Shown here piece by piece: positions 44,094 to 56,200 of a DNA stretch of 64,000 nucleotides (positions are counted from its first letter, which is position 1; each line of letters opens with the position of its first letter). Both the position numbers and the translations under genes were made by a program. The DNA is from Bryoerythrophyllum caledonicum (lineage: Eukaryota; Streptophyta; Bryopsida; Pottiales; Pottiaceae), in the NCBI GenBank assembly GCA_963971425.1, contig OZ020521.1:6961519-7025518 (forward strand). The letters run 5' to 3'. The notes beneath the pieces were generated by a model. The model was given only the letters and a program-made list of their open reading frames with translations, was not told where the DNA came from and did no database searches.

Positions 44094-45677
44094 TTATTGC
44101 TTCCATCCAGGCTTTAGGGTGGGGGTAAACATGACGTATTTACCATGTAATTTTTTGCTTTGTTTTACATATTTTTTATATTCTGCAGCGTTTAAGCATT
44201 CAATGTTACATGTCCCTACATGCCGTCCATGTTCAAGTTTGAAGAATATATCAACCACATTCTTTTCACCGAATATGAATTTGATTCCATTTGTAAGTTC
44301 ATTTTCATTTTTTGTTTTGTTAAGGTTCTTAGCTATGAGAATGAGACAATTCTTTTTTGCTATTTCATTTTCATCCATCTTTCTAGTTGCAAACATTGGT
44401 ACAAATATCTCATTAGAGAATGAGATTTTGTAATCTTTGACTTTGGCTGCTTGCTCTGGGGATGGAGTTTTTACCCATGCAAAATCAGCGAGCCCCTTTT
44501 TTTCTACCCCGGTTATTTCAAACTCATGACCCCTTGCAAAACTATCTTTTACAATTTCTTCGTGCAATTCAAAAGATTCTTTGTTGGCAAGATTTGCACC
44601 GGATATCTTTACTGATAATAAATGTGAAAAGGCAAGAGAGTCATATGCTTTGCACACTTTTCCCTTGTGTAGAATCCCTTCATTCAAGGTGAGAATGAAG
44701 GATCTCTTGCCTTTTAACAATCCACTGGCATCAATATCCGGGTTTTTTAGGTGTATTTTAAGGACCCCATTCCAATTGTTGGTTTGGTGGTAGCAAAATA
44801 CGGCTATTGGCTCTCCAATACCTGCTCCAGTAGGGATTTCCATTTCATTTAGCCTAGCTTTTACCATGTCCAACACTATGTCTTTGGTCCAAACTTGGGT
44901 ACCGAGTTCGAAATGGATCGCTACTTGGTAGTCCAATGTATAGCCGTTGGAATCCACCTCAACTTCACTTGGAAGTTGGGTAAGATTAAAGTGGTTACCC
45001 AATTTTCCATCTATTCTTTCAGATGGCCATTCATTTTGGGGGACGAATGGGAAAGCAGGCATGGCCTTAAAACTTTCATTTGCTTCTTGTGTGTTCAGTC
45101 CATTTTTGACCAACTCTTCAATGCTAACTATAGGTATTTTTTTATTCCCATTCTTTTTTGCAATCATGTTCATTGCATGAAAGCCTAGCCAAAATTCGGT
45201 GCAAGGCAAACTTGTTGCTTTCACTTTTTTCTGGCTGGTCTTTGTGATAAATAGAAGGTTTTGACTAGTATTTATTGGGCAAGGATTTTCTTCAACCACA
45301 TCAACAAATAGCTGCTTGGAAGAGGAGGCAACATCTTGGAATTGAGGCATACTGTGACAATCAAAGCAAAGGATATTAATCAATGGAGTAGATTGTCTTG
45401 GCTCACTATTGGCCCTTATCATCTTGTTCTCCACTTCTCCCCCCAACATACGTTGAGGGCTTTTTGAAGTTAGAGTTACCAAGAAGGGTTTGAGAGTAAT
45501 ATGAATGATATACCACCAATCGACCGACTTAGTCCCTAAGACTTTAGAGGAATTGGCATAATACAACTCATTGACATTGACTCGTACACATACACACACA
45601 TGAGAGGTGCCTAAATATTGGTCACTTCCCCAAGAAGCTGGCTTAATTATTATGTGTTGAGTACATGCCCATAGCAT
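44094..45677 (-). CDS. LINE ORF1 protein with RRM-like domain
   Basis: 527 codons from ATG 45677. The first ~120 residues look unstructured and the start is uncertain. Residues ~150-400 are a globular region I do not recognise (WTKDIVLDMVKARLNEMEIP, NWNGVLKIHLKNPDIDASGL, KGKRSFILTLNEG). The last ~90 residues resemble an RNA-recognition motif: CLILIAKNLNKTKNENELT as RNP2 and strand, helix, then VDIFFKLEHGRHVGTCNIE as RNP1. ORF1 proteins of plant LINEs often carry an RRM and bind the element RNA as chaperones. The frame ends …LKPGWKQ-stop at 44094, immediately before the coiled-coil segment. The identity as ORF1 rests on position and the RRM-like fold. Confidence 0.65.
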   Translation of the reverse strand: MLWACTQHIIIKPASWGSDQYLGTSHVCVCVRVNVNELYYANSSKVLGTKSVDWWYIIHITLKPFLVTLTSKSPQRMLGGEVENKMIRANSEPRQSTPLINILCFDCHSMPQFQDVASSSKQLFVDVVEENPCPINTSQNLLFITKTSQKKVKATSLPCTEFWLGFHAMNMIAKKNGNKKIPIVSIEELVKNGLNTQEANESFKAMPAFPFVPQNEWPSERIDGKLGNHFNLTQLPSEVEVDSNGYTLDYQVAIHFELGTQVWTKDIVLDMVKARLNEMEIPTGAGIGEPIAVFCYHQTNNWNGVLKIHLKNPDIDASGLLKGKRSFILTLNEGILHKGKVCKAYDSLAFSHLLSVKISGANLANKESFELHEEIVKDSFARGHEFEITGVEKKGLADFAWVKTPSPEQAAKVKDYKISFSNEIFVPMFATRKMDENEIAKKNCLILIAKNLNKTKNENELTNGIKFIFGEKNVVDIFFKLEHGRHVGTCNIECLNAAEYKKYVKQSKKLHGKYVMFTPTLKPGWKQ

Positions 45678-48600
45678 TGCATAATAATCCCAATGATGAC
45701 AAGGAACAATTAGTAGTGATGAAGAAGTGAAAGAAGTATGACCTGAGCAAATATTTACCTTTTGTACGCAACGATGTGGGGTCTTGGCTTGAAGGAAACA
45801 GTTGGTGGTAGTGTAATTGGTAACTGCACCTCTTGGTCTACTCTCGGTCTTCTCCTAGTCTCCTCTTCGTTCGCGTAGCTCGCTAGCGGTCTTGGGACTG
45901 GCAGGGAGTTGGGTCCCTGGGGACGACCGTGAAGGAGGGGGCTGGATGTGGTAGGTTGGCGGCTTCGACGTAGCTCCCGCGTGGGCGTCTAACTTCACGT
46001 GCAGCTGTCCGCGCCGTCTAAGTTCCGCCGGGGTTTCGCGCGCCTGCCGAAATGAGACCTTCCGTTGGCGGCCGTTTGCAGAGATTGAGCTCGCTGGGTC
46101 GTGATCCCGCCAAGAGGGAGGTGAATACTGCCTGGAACTGGGACGGGGACTCCGTCTTCGGAGTACTCGGCGGGGCAGTGGATAGACATAGCCGTTGTGT
46201 ATGTTTCGGGCTAGCCTGCGCGCAAACTCAGGGCGCTGCGTTTGTCGTTTGCTGTATTTGCTCGGCGAAGCACTGGTGGGTTGACAACTCCGTGGGTTAC
46301 CAAATGGCGGGCAGGGCCGTTGAGTGTAACCGCAACTTCTGACAACGTGTAGGGTTCGGGCTTGGTTGCGGGCTGCACGGTTGTACGGTCTGACTGTGGT
46401 CTGGCTCCGCAGCTGCGCGGTCTGGCTTGCTTCTTTTCCTTGATCCTGCCTACAGGCTTCAGGTTGCGCGATCTGGCTGCACTCTTCCTTCAGCTTCTGT
46501 CGTGCTTGGGTCTCCAGGGCTGATCTTGTGCGGTCGCCTGGCTTGGGGTGGCACTCTGCGCTCGTCTTCGATGAAGTCAGTATTTGGGTTTGTAGTCCGC
46601 CCTCTGCTTCGGGAGACGGCGCTTCGCAAGGATCTGCTGCGCCTTGTGCTGGTAAGTCGTAGTATCTAAAATCTGTCTGACCTCCACTTGTGTGCGGACT
46701 AACTTGTGATGTCTTGCATTTGTCTGCACGTACCGTTCTGTGTGTGGAGGACACTTCAAGGTCAAGTTAGAGTTGATAAGTTAACAAATAATCAATAAGA
46801 GAAACAATAAGTCAGCAGGGGGAGAAGTGGCCTGTTCTTCGTTAGTGCAGGGCGTTCGGGCTGGACTTGAAGATATCTCCTCTCTCCTCCGTCAATGCTT
46901 CGCGGCTGCTGGCAGGTACGTGATCTCTACACGGGTTGAGTAGATGTTGCGATGTTGCCTCAGCGCATGGAGAGAATGTCTTCGCAGTAGAGCAATGTGA
47001 GAGGGTCTGAGAGTGGAATGAGGGTATGATTTATACCTTGTTTTGTGCTGGTGTTTGCTGGATGTAGTTGTGGTTGATGAATGCCTTCGTTTTGTTGGTC
47101 TTGTAGGGTTAGCTCCTTTTGGCAGCCGTTGGGTTGCGGCTAGTCGGTTGTCATGACTCAGATAGGTGATTTGATCTTGCTTTTTCGTGGATTTGTCATT
47201 TTTGTTGTGGCGGCTAGGGTTTTGCTTGTATGATTGTGGCTGGCCATGTTCTCCTGTGTGTTGCATGTCCTTTGGCAATCTGTCAATATTTAGTAGTGTT
47301 TTACTAGCAAAGGAGAATTGAAATGTAGTGGTGGTGAGGTTGCTTACCTGATTGTGTACATACCTAATGCTTGTTTGTTGTTTTGAGGTCTTGTTTTCTT
47401 GCAGTTGTCGTGTTTGGCATTGGGAATGGTGTTGTTGTTGTATTGATCTTGACGTGGGGCTTCTCAAGTTGTAGAGTCTAGAGGTCTGACCTTCCTTCGT
47501 TTTCGATTTTGATGAGTTCTTGTATACTGGTGTTTTGTCGTTTTTCAGCTCCTCTTTGTTTTGTTGGCATGTCTCACTTCTGCTTGCTGATCTGCTGCGG
47601 AGTTCTTCGTCTTTCCTAAAGGCATGAAAAAACAAGCAAATAATGCTTAGGTTAGAGTTTGAGGGACGTACCTTGGCCAGAAGGGATGTAGTGCCGTTGA
47701 TGTTGTTCTTGTTGCGTATAGTGTGTTGCTGTTGGCTTGGATTTAATGTCACAGGTTGATCTTCGCTCCTACAACGAGTGCTGCTGCTCCCTTCGGTGGT
47801 GTTCTCCGGCAAGTGTTGTTGCTCCTTTTGTTGTCTTTGGTGACATGACCCTGATTTTCTTGGACTGTGTCGGTTTTGTAGCTCGTCGCTCTTCCAGCGA
47901 GTGCTGCTACTCCAACGAGGACTGCGGTAGGTGTTCTGGTCATATGTAGAGTTCTGTTGCTGATTCGTAGTAGGTGGCGTGCCGCTCCTCTCTGTGTGTT
48001 TCTGCTCCTTGCGTTGTCCTCGTGAGGATTGATCCCTGTAATTCGGTACACTGCTGATCTGCTCAGGCTGTGGAATGTGCTGGACTTGACGATTGCAGCT
48101 CCCTGCGTTGTCCTCGGGGGGTGTGGATCCTTGTGCTTTGTTGCTGATCTTCAATAGTTAATGAGCTTGTTGTCTGCAGAGTGCTGCCACTGATTTGTTG
48201 CTAGTGTCGCAGGTGGCTTGTCGTTCTTCCCTGGGTTCTGCTACTTCATGCGTTGTCCTCGAGAGTTCCTGCGTTTCAGTACCGATCTGCTTGGACTGCT
48301 TTTGTGACTTCTTGCAATAGGGATTAGACATGTATATAGTAGTATCAACAATTTCTAGCATGCACCTACTACGTTTGTAAGAGCAATGTAGGGACTTTCC
48401 TAAGTACATAATACATATATGAAACTTAGCTGATCCTTGAGAGTTTTGGTCCTTGTGGGTAAATCTTGTATCTTGGCTTCGGTGTCGTGCGTATTGTTGG
48501 CAGTAGTCGATCCTCATGTGTATGTGCAAGTGTTCTGGTTGAGGAGGTGCTAGGTGTGGTGTTTCTAGTTGTGACATGGTATCCAGATCTAGATCTACTT

Positions 48601-48979
48601 GTGCATGTTTGATGTGGGTAGTGGAGGATCTAGAGCTAGATCTAGGCCAACACAGAGCCCCACTTCAGATCTACTTTCCCATTCTAGTGCTAGATCCTTT
48701 GCAGCCCACTTAAACTTATGACAATAGATCAAGATCTTGCTATCCCTACCAACACTCTACACAACTTAGAAACAGCTCCTAGCAACAAAAACGAGGTGCA
48801 CAACGGGATTTGCAATGAGACCCAGCATTTCTCATTGTCTTGTGCTTCGTTTTTGCGCCTAACACCTAAGACCCCTCCTCACCAGGTTTTGCGAAGCTAC
48901 TCTCTAAGCATTCTCAGCTCTCTTCTCCCCATTACAAAAAAATCCAAAATCGAACACAAAACAAAACCCTCCACAAAGT
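45678..48979 (-). other. LINE 5' region with long low-complexity frames
   Basis: Two long minus-strand frames occur. 46754-45855 (299 codons, GC-rich, Arg/Ser/Pro/Gln) and 48577-46892 (about 560 codons with a single TAA at 48158) are both hydrophilic, rich in Gln, Ser, Thr, Arg and Lys, with no domain. Short motifs recur in 47740-48290, for instance the sense word GAGGACAACGCA near 48021, 48116 and 48260. I take this as the LINE's internal-promoter/5' UTR region; a divergent extra ORF cannot be excluded. BglII-like AGATCTAG words cluster at 48588-48650. Confidence 0.45.
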
Positions 48980-48991
48980 TGATAGTACACA

Positions 48992-49479
48992 ATAATTTTT
49001 CTTTCAATGTGGTTGAGTAAAAAAATTTAGCCATTAGGCAAAATTTCGCCACAAAAAAAAACTAGTGTCCTTAACCGTTTAATGACGAAGTGGTGCACAA
49101 GGCCCTGGAAAAATCTACGACCATAATAGGTCATGCACAACAACATCTACATAGAAGGTATATGTCATTGTTCATTTTTTACAAAAATCATTGTACTTTG
49201 TTAATGCCTCAACTGATTGGAGATCATGAAGGTGGGTTAGATAAAGGAATTCAAAGCTCATCGCCACTCCGACTAATGCAAATCAATCCAACATTTCAAT
49301 CAACCTTGGCTCCCTAAAAACCACTTTTTGGTCTCTTTGTCGATAAAGGATTAGACCGCACTTGGGAAAGCAGAGTATGTCACCTTTTCGGTTAGGCTTT
49401 TAAGCGGCAATCAGTAATCGAATATACAGACACCTATTTTGTTTTGTAGTATATAAAATATGTTATACTATATTGAAGG
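48992..49479. repeat. Decayed TTAA-type and unclassified repeats
   Basis: TTAACCGTTTAATGACG at 49073 followed by a stretch resembling the 1-297 and 35541 elements (GGCCCTGG, CATCTACATAGAAGG, AAAATCATTGTACTTTG). 49225-49345 is the reverse of 25535-25640. No gene. Confidence 0.4.
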
Positions 49480-49690
49480 GTCGGATTTGGCCATCTTTGA
49501 CCGAAAAATAATTATCTCTATAATTAGAACTTTGGCAAAGTTTAAATATAGAATATTCTTCAAATCCGTTTTCTCATTGGGATTCTAGAAATGATATTTT
49601 TGGGGATAAAATCCAAAAAGTTTGGCAGCTATTTTTAGAAATATTTTTTGCCGCATTTAGCCCCTTGGTATGATAGTTCAGCAAGACTGC
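49480..49690. repeat. Dispersed repeat, partner of 29131-29320
   Basis: Same ordered blocks as at 29131-29320 (GGGTCGGATTTGGC, AGAATATTCTTCAAA, GCAGCTATTTTTAGAAAT). Non-coding. Confidence 0.5.
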
Positions 49691-50028
49691 CACCTTTAGA
49701 TGGAGGATTTTTCAACCCTCAAAGGTCTCTAGGGGATCTTACATACAGTCAAGTATTTCACTCTTAGAATGTAAAATATGTATCAAATTTTAGCAAGACA
49801 ACCACCTTTTAACTAAAAGTTTCTTCAGATAACAAATTTCATTTGGTGGTCACTTTAATATCTGAAGCTTATCACGTTCAAATAAGACACCATACATGTA
49901 GCATACTTGACCATGTTGGAACTTCTCAAACATGTAGTGGGTTAATAATGATTGAAATTTGAAATGTCATGTATCATTGGATTGGCCTCAACACAAATAT
50001 TGACTTTTATAACTAATATATACATCAA

Positions 50029-50180
50029 TTCTTACTCCTTGTGTGTCTAATGTACAAAAAACACCATGTTGCAATCTAAATGTGGCTTCTCAAACCATTA
50101 ACCCGTAAAGGTTAGAGAAGCCACATTTGAGTTGCAACATGATGTTTTTTGTGTATTTAACATACAAGGTGTAAGAATTC
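50029..50180. repeat. Large palindrome centred on TTAA
   Basis: Arms of about 65 bases (CTCCTTGTGTGTCTAATGTA, CAAAAAACACCATGTTGCAA, ATGTGGCTTCTCAAACC and the reverse order after the centre) mirror each other around CATTAACCCGTAAAGG at 50096-50111. It looks like two copies of one TTAA-CCC element end joined head to head. The bases after it (50181-50440) continue one copy. Confidence 0.6.
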
Positions 50181-50440
50181 ATGTATACAATAGTTTCAAA
50201 AGTTTATGTTTTTGTTGAGCCCGATCCAATGACACATGACAATTATAATTTTGATCACTATTGCACCTATTATATGCTTGAGAAGTTGCAAAATTGTTAT
50301 GTTTTTTACATGTATAGTGTCGTATTTGAGCAGGAGAAGGTTGAGATATTGAAATTACCTCCAAACAAAAGATTTTATGTGAAGAATCTTCAATCCAAAG
50401 GTGTATGTCTTGCTAAATTTTTATACATCTTTTGTATGTT

Positions 50441-51600
50441 AAGAGTAAAATAGATTACCGTATATATGGTCCCTCACTAACCTCTAAGGATTAAGGGTTA
50501 TATCCCTTCTAAGTACTATCCACGAGCACCAGTTCTATGTTCTCTTTGCACTGCTGGACAGAAATTTGGAAGTCACATGCATCCCATCTATCACTAGATT
50601 GGACGTCGAGATATGCAATGTTTGGATGTCAATACTCATTTGCACCACTAGCAACCTTGTCGCCCCTCACTTACTATTTCAAGTATTTTAGAAATTGGTG
50701 AGTAAGTCGGGTCACAAAATACAAGAAAAAACACCCTTTTCTACATTCTACTTCAGTGAAGGGTCACTTTTTGAGTGAGAAGCGACAAGGTTCCTTGTAG
50801 TGTTGCTTGTACATTCATCTCGGTTTCAAAGTCTCCAACACTAACCTTTGTGGACGCAAATTAACTCATCCGACGTAAATAGCTTCAGAAGCGTACTTTT
50901 GCAACTAGTGGCCATTTGGAGGTAGGCTATGATTCAGTGTACCCTAGGTGAACCTCTAGTTTGGCTTAAAATAATTAGAAAAGTCCATGCTGAATTAAGT
51001 GGAAAATAATTTTTTGAAAATGCCGAATTTATTGGAAATGTATAATTACAGATTTTGTCGCATTGAGAGACATTAAAGGGGACTAAGGCTTGGAAAGGTC
51101 TTCATTCATGGCCTCTCATGCATGAACTCTTGGGTTTGGAATCCCAAGGTCTTGAGTTCAATCCCCATGGACATCAAAGTAGGTAAAATATAGTAGTCTA
51201 TGACTTCTTGCCAAAAATTACATTATTATTATTTTGATTGCCAAATGTCATTTTTTCACTTTAATTAATTATTCGGCATTAAGGTGCCAAACTAGAAGTT
51301 CACCTACGGTATTATGAAACATACACTTGTAGAAATTTCCCCTCTAAATATCAGCAAAATAGATCAATAGGTCAAAGACAAGAATGAACATCATCAAGTT
51401 ATGCAAAAGTATTCCGGCATAATTTCAGTCATCAATATATGCAATAGTAAAAATTGACTTCAATGAAACTACCATGAGATTTAGAAAACAATACCATGAG
51501 TACACGACCAAGTCCTTGAAATTCATTACTTACAATTTCCTCCACCATCTTCAAATGCAGGCATAGTTCTATGCCCTCAAGGTCACAAGCAATGATTGAC
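50441..51600. other. Intergenic, nothing firm
   Basis: About 1.1 kb without supported genes. Around 50690-50800 there is a loose inverted arrangement of GTCACAAAATACAAG / GGGTCACTTTTTGAGTG words similar to 61260-61330, too weak to delimit. Confidence 0.35.
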
Positions 51601-52330
51601 GCAAAAGGAGGACATACACGTTGGTAGATATGAAATAATTTTTTTTTGTACATACATCTTTCAGCTTTGAAATCCATCTCACTTGTTACCAACATAAAGA
51701 TGATCTTGTGGCCAAAATTTTATTATGTATCAACAAAAACTCAATCCTAGGAAGGGTGTTGAAGTTGGAAGTAGTGGTAAGCTTTCCGCTTTGTTTCTCA
51801 TAACAACACTTGTTGGTAGACTTGGTATATGTTTTTTTTTGTAGATCTTAGAATTTGAAATTTTCCACACTTTTATTTGACGTGAAGATGACTTCATATG
51901 CAAAATTTCATGGACCAGTATTTTTTTTTGAATTCTTGGGAGGGTGTCAAAGTGGACAGCTGTGAAACTTTTCTCACAACTAACCCCCAAGTTAATAGAT
52001 TTTAAATATCTTCTTTTAAGTACCTTTTCTGGCCTTGAAAATTTTCCCACATGTTATCAACATGAAGGCAACCGTTTGATAAAAATTTAATGTTGAAATA
52101 ACAAACTCTCAGCCCTAGGGAGGGTGTCAAAGTTGGAAGTAGTAAAATGGTTTTTCCCTTTGTTTCTCACAACTACACAGGTTGGTAGATTTGGGATGTG
52201 ATGTTGTTTGTGCATTTTTTGGACTTGAAAATTTCCACACATGTAATCAACATAAAGATGTTTTCACTCCAAAAATTCCATGGGCAAAAAAAATGATTCA
52301 TTGTTTGCATGATTTGTGGTTCATGGAAAT
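51600..52330. repeat. Degenerate ~180-190 bp tandem repeat
   Basis: The marker GGGTGTYRAAGTTGGAAGTAG occurs near 51753, 51941 and 52121. Each copy is followed in order by TTTGTTTCTCA.AAC.ACA, GTTGGTAGA, CTTGAAAATTTCCACA, ATCAACATGAAG and AAAATT. Three main copies plus a partial one at the left make a small satellite array. Confidence 0.65.
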
Positions 52331-52467
52331 GTGACTTTATTTTACCTGATTTTCTATAATTCATTTACACGCCACAATGCATGAAAAAGGATGTCAATTT
52401 TTGTCATGTACTAGGTTTGATTGCATAGGTTATCCCATGTACATTTTTGAGCATGTAGCAAGCATCC

Positions 52468-52568
52468 ATTACTTATATGATGACCAACATTACTTATATG
52501 ATGACCAACATTACTTATATGATGACCAACATTACTTATATGATGACCAACATTACTTATATGATGAC
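52468..52568. repeat. 21-bp tandem repeat, five units
   Basis: Units beginning ATTACTTATATG and ending GACCAAC repeat four full times plus a partial fifth with no mismatches. They form an open frame by chance (YLYDDQH repeated). Confidence 0.9.
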
Positions 52569-53234
52569 TGAAACATACCACAATTTATTCATTTATTTAT
52601 TAATTGATTTTGCACAAAAAGTAACATTACTTTGAATTGCAAAAATGACCACATAACATGAGATTTTGGTGCTAGATTAATAAACTATGTATTGTACATG
52701 ATTTTTGGCAACCTTTAGGAATTTTTTATTCTGAAAAATATTAAAACCTCAATAATGCAATATTCAGGTCTAAAATGTCATATTATCAATTACGTGACAA
52801 CTCGCTAATACGACACTTTTCTTGTTTCTCAAACCTGTCATGTTACCAAAGTTAGACTGTAAAATGATTACAATATTTATATTTGGCAGCTGTATGACAA
52901 TAACGTTAAAAGCTATGATTTGGCTTCAACATTCCTGCTTCACTTGAAATAGGCTTAATGGGACTATTCGTTGCAATTCCCTTGACCAAAGCCTAGGGTA
53001 GACATAAAAAAATAATCGTTGAAGAACCTAACTTTGAAGGTGGGCTTTTGCAAAACTTAAGCCTTCATAGTTCTAATTGAAATTTCATGTGAAAACAGAA
53101 GATTCAGATAAATGCTGCATAAAAATACATCAGACCTATAGGTGGAAAAAAAAAAAAGCACCATAGCATTGCAAGTGTGGCAACCAAGGTTTTCCCCAAC
53201 AAAACAACAACATCAGCAACGAACCCAGATAGCC
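52569..53234. other. Intergenic, nothing recognised
   Basis: AT-rich sequence up to the older LINE copy. It ends in an A-rich run at 53145-53160 and a CAACAAC-rich stretch. Confidence 0.35.
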
Positions 53235-56200
53235 TTACTTGAAAATCAAACAGAAACTGCTAGAGCTGCTCCACAACCTTCTTAAACTAGACCAACAAAT
53301 ATCCTCCAAACTCCTACAAAAACTACTCTCCACACACATCACTGACTTAAAACAAATAACACTACCAAACGGTACACACCTTATGAACAAAAAGGCCTAT
53401 AAAACGTTTTATGGCACTCCCCACATGCTACAAAAACCTTAAAAAGTGCGTTCAATGTTACTAAACAAATATTTTGTCACCCCCCATGCATCCCTTCATG
53501 CCTCATTCCATGCCCCACTCACGCCCTACCTTACACACTTAAAGAACCATACATCATCAATAACATTGACATCCAACCTGACACTTAGTACTCTCCACCA
53601 AACCCACCAAACCCACCACATCCAATCCCTCCTCCCCCGACGCAAAACATTCTAAAAAATCCTACTACATACCCTATCAACAACATTACTGACCACAAAA
53701 CATAGAAAATATATAGACTCTAACAAAATAAGCAAAAAAGACACAACATACCTATGCCATTGGCAATAGGATAACATAACCTATAGTAAATGGCTCCCGC
53801 AAAGAAATCTCTTTCCTTGGCACAGTCAAAACACCTCTCTCCATAATATTGGAATCCTTAAACAATACTACCACAAAATCCAAAACAACTTCTACCTAAG
53901 AATCATAAAACTACATCGCCCCCCAGAACAACTCAAAGGTACAAGATTTCTTACACCGCCCATTATCATCTCCCTTCTCAACATCTCCACAACTAAATGT
54001 AACCCTGAAACCAATATTCTCAAGCAAAAAACAAAATAAAAATACAACAAGACGATGCTTTTCTATATGAAGGAAACGGTAGGCACCTGATCACTATACC
54101 GGTCGCTAGACTACAATGGTTGTGGAACCAATACCATGAAGCAATACAAACCCCCGTCAACATTGTACCCACACCTCAACCATTTGAAACCGAAATTGTT
54201 TGGCTATACCAAAGATACAAATATCGCATACCAAAAAAAGACCCCCTTAAATATGCACATTATACACTACCCGCTACCATACTAGACTCTCTTATCACAT
54301 CCTTTAATTTAACACAATCATACTTTTCATCCCCCGTCACATGCTCCACAAAACTGTCGAAGTTCTACTCTCCATTCGAATGAAATAAAATATTTGGCTC
54401 ACTTGGGAAAGCATTTGACTAGAAGTGGAAAGGAATAGGCCTTGCACACCCCCACAATGATGAAAAAACACAACAAGCAATACATTGGGCGCGTCTAGCG
54501 GCAAGCCATGACCCCAACTATACCACCACTATCATTATTACACCCGACATTAACTGGTGCAAAATTTTTAACCCATACATGCGCCCATTTCCAGACTCCC
54601 ATATCATAGCACTATTTGAAGCGGACTCAATGGTGGTTATAGAACCCACCATACCACCGGAAATGCAAAAACCTAGACTTGAATCATCAACCTTACGTAT
54701 CCTATGCATACATCACCAAAATTGAGAAATTGGTACAGTAGAACACCTCGCCCAACTAACACTAATTGCAAAATCTCAACATCAACAATGTATATACCAC
54801 AATTGCCCCACCCACACCCACATTAATCCGTGTAAACCACAATAAAAAAAATAGTCGAAGACCCCTTCTATACACAAGTCCACACCACTAACCCCTCAAC
54901 CTCCTTAATCCCCAAATATCAAACCCACACCCCCCTAAAATTTGACCCCAACTTCAGTTACTACACCGACGGTTCCTTCAAAGAACCAACCAAAGTAAGT
55001 CTGGGATAGTGGCACCGGGAGAAAGCTGGCTATGGAATATATAACCTCACCAAACGAATTAATTAAACTTGGCAAAAGACTACATAGACTCCAAAATATC
55101 CTTAGAGCCGAAATAATGGCTATCCACAAAACCCTCAAGAGAATTACTATGCATTACCCTAATGAACCGGCCCATATTTTTACGGATTGCACTAATATAT
55201 TACACCTCCTAAAGACACACATAAAACACCCCACTCAACACAATAGTCACCCGGACCAAACTATCCTAACATCCATGGTTGAAATGCTCCAAAATCGCAC
55301 ACAAATCACCACACTACATAAAGTCCAAGCCCATGCTCACATAGACGGCAACGAACAAGCCGACAAATTAGCAAAAGAAGGTCGAGAGAAAGCCTACCGA
55401 GATGCCAAACACCCATATGAACACGCTTACGCTACCCCATACTACTTCCACAGATATGAATGGCCCTCTATGGACGAGACCCCTGATAAAGGCCCCATCA
55501 AATTCCTGGATAAACACCTCAAAAAACACGACCAAGAAAACAACTTGGAAATACTCATGGAAAAATTCCCCAACATTGATAAATGGATTGGTAATACAAA
55601 CATTGACAACAAACTCTCCACCAACTTTTGGAAAAATCCCATTATCACATATTGACAAAAGACATGCCTAATCAAATTCCACACCAGACAGTATATGGGT
55701 AACGCCCGTAAACAACTCTTCTTTGGTATAGAAAGATTCCCCTCCATAACATGTTCGATATACAACACTACGGACCCAAATACATGGCTACACATTCTAC
55801 TCAAATGCCATAACCCTCATATACACGCCCTAATCGTTAAACGCCACAACAAAGCGGTGTGGGCAATTCGTAAATTAATTGTATCATCAAGCAAATCCCG
55901 TTGTTTCATCCTCATGAATGCCGGAACCTTTAATGACAACCCACAAGAAAATACAGTTCCTCCATGGTTGTTACCATACACATGCGGTACACAAAGATGT
56001 CATTGTAATGCCAGATTTAAACCCGACCTTTTATGTGTTGGAGGGCTGCCATACAAAGACTCTCCACCAACCCACATTGATCCAAATCTCACTATTCAAT
56101 TTATAGAAATCAAATATTGTAATGATATATTCTCACCGGAGGCTATAGCAGAGAAAACAAATAAATACCAACCCCTCCTCAATGATATTCAAGCGCTCGG

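Noticed and set aside
45800..45835. tRNA-like segment (GTGTAATTGGTAACTGCAC)
   Set aside because: Resembles an A box, but I found no matching B box or foldable acceptor stem around it.
51432..52364. Three minus-strand frames of 60-106 codons
   Set aside because: They fall in a degenerate satellite array and repeat its units rather than a protein family.
52468..52568. Possible CRISPR array
   Set aside because: The units are contiguous identical tandem repeats without spacers, in a eukaryotic genome.
52377..52571. Open frame with YLYDDQH repeats
   Set aside because: Product of a 21-bp tandem repeat whose length is a multiple of three; no gene context.
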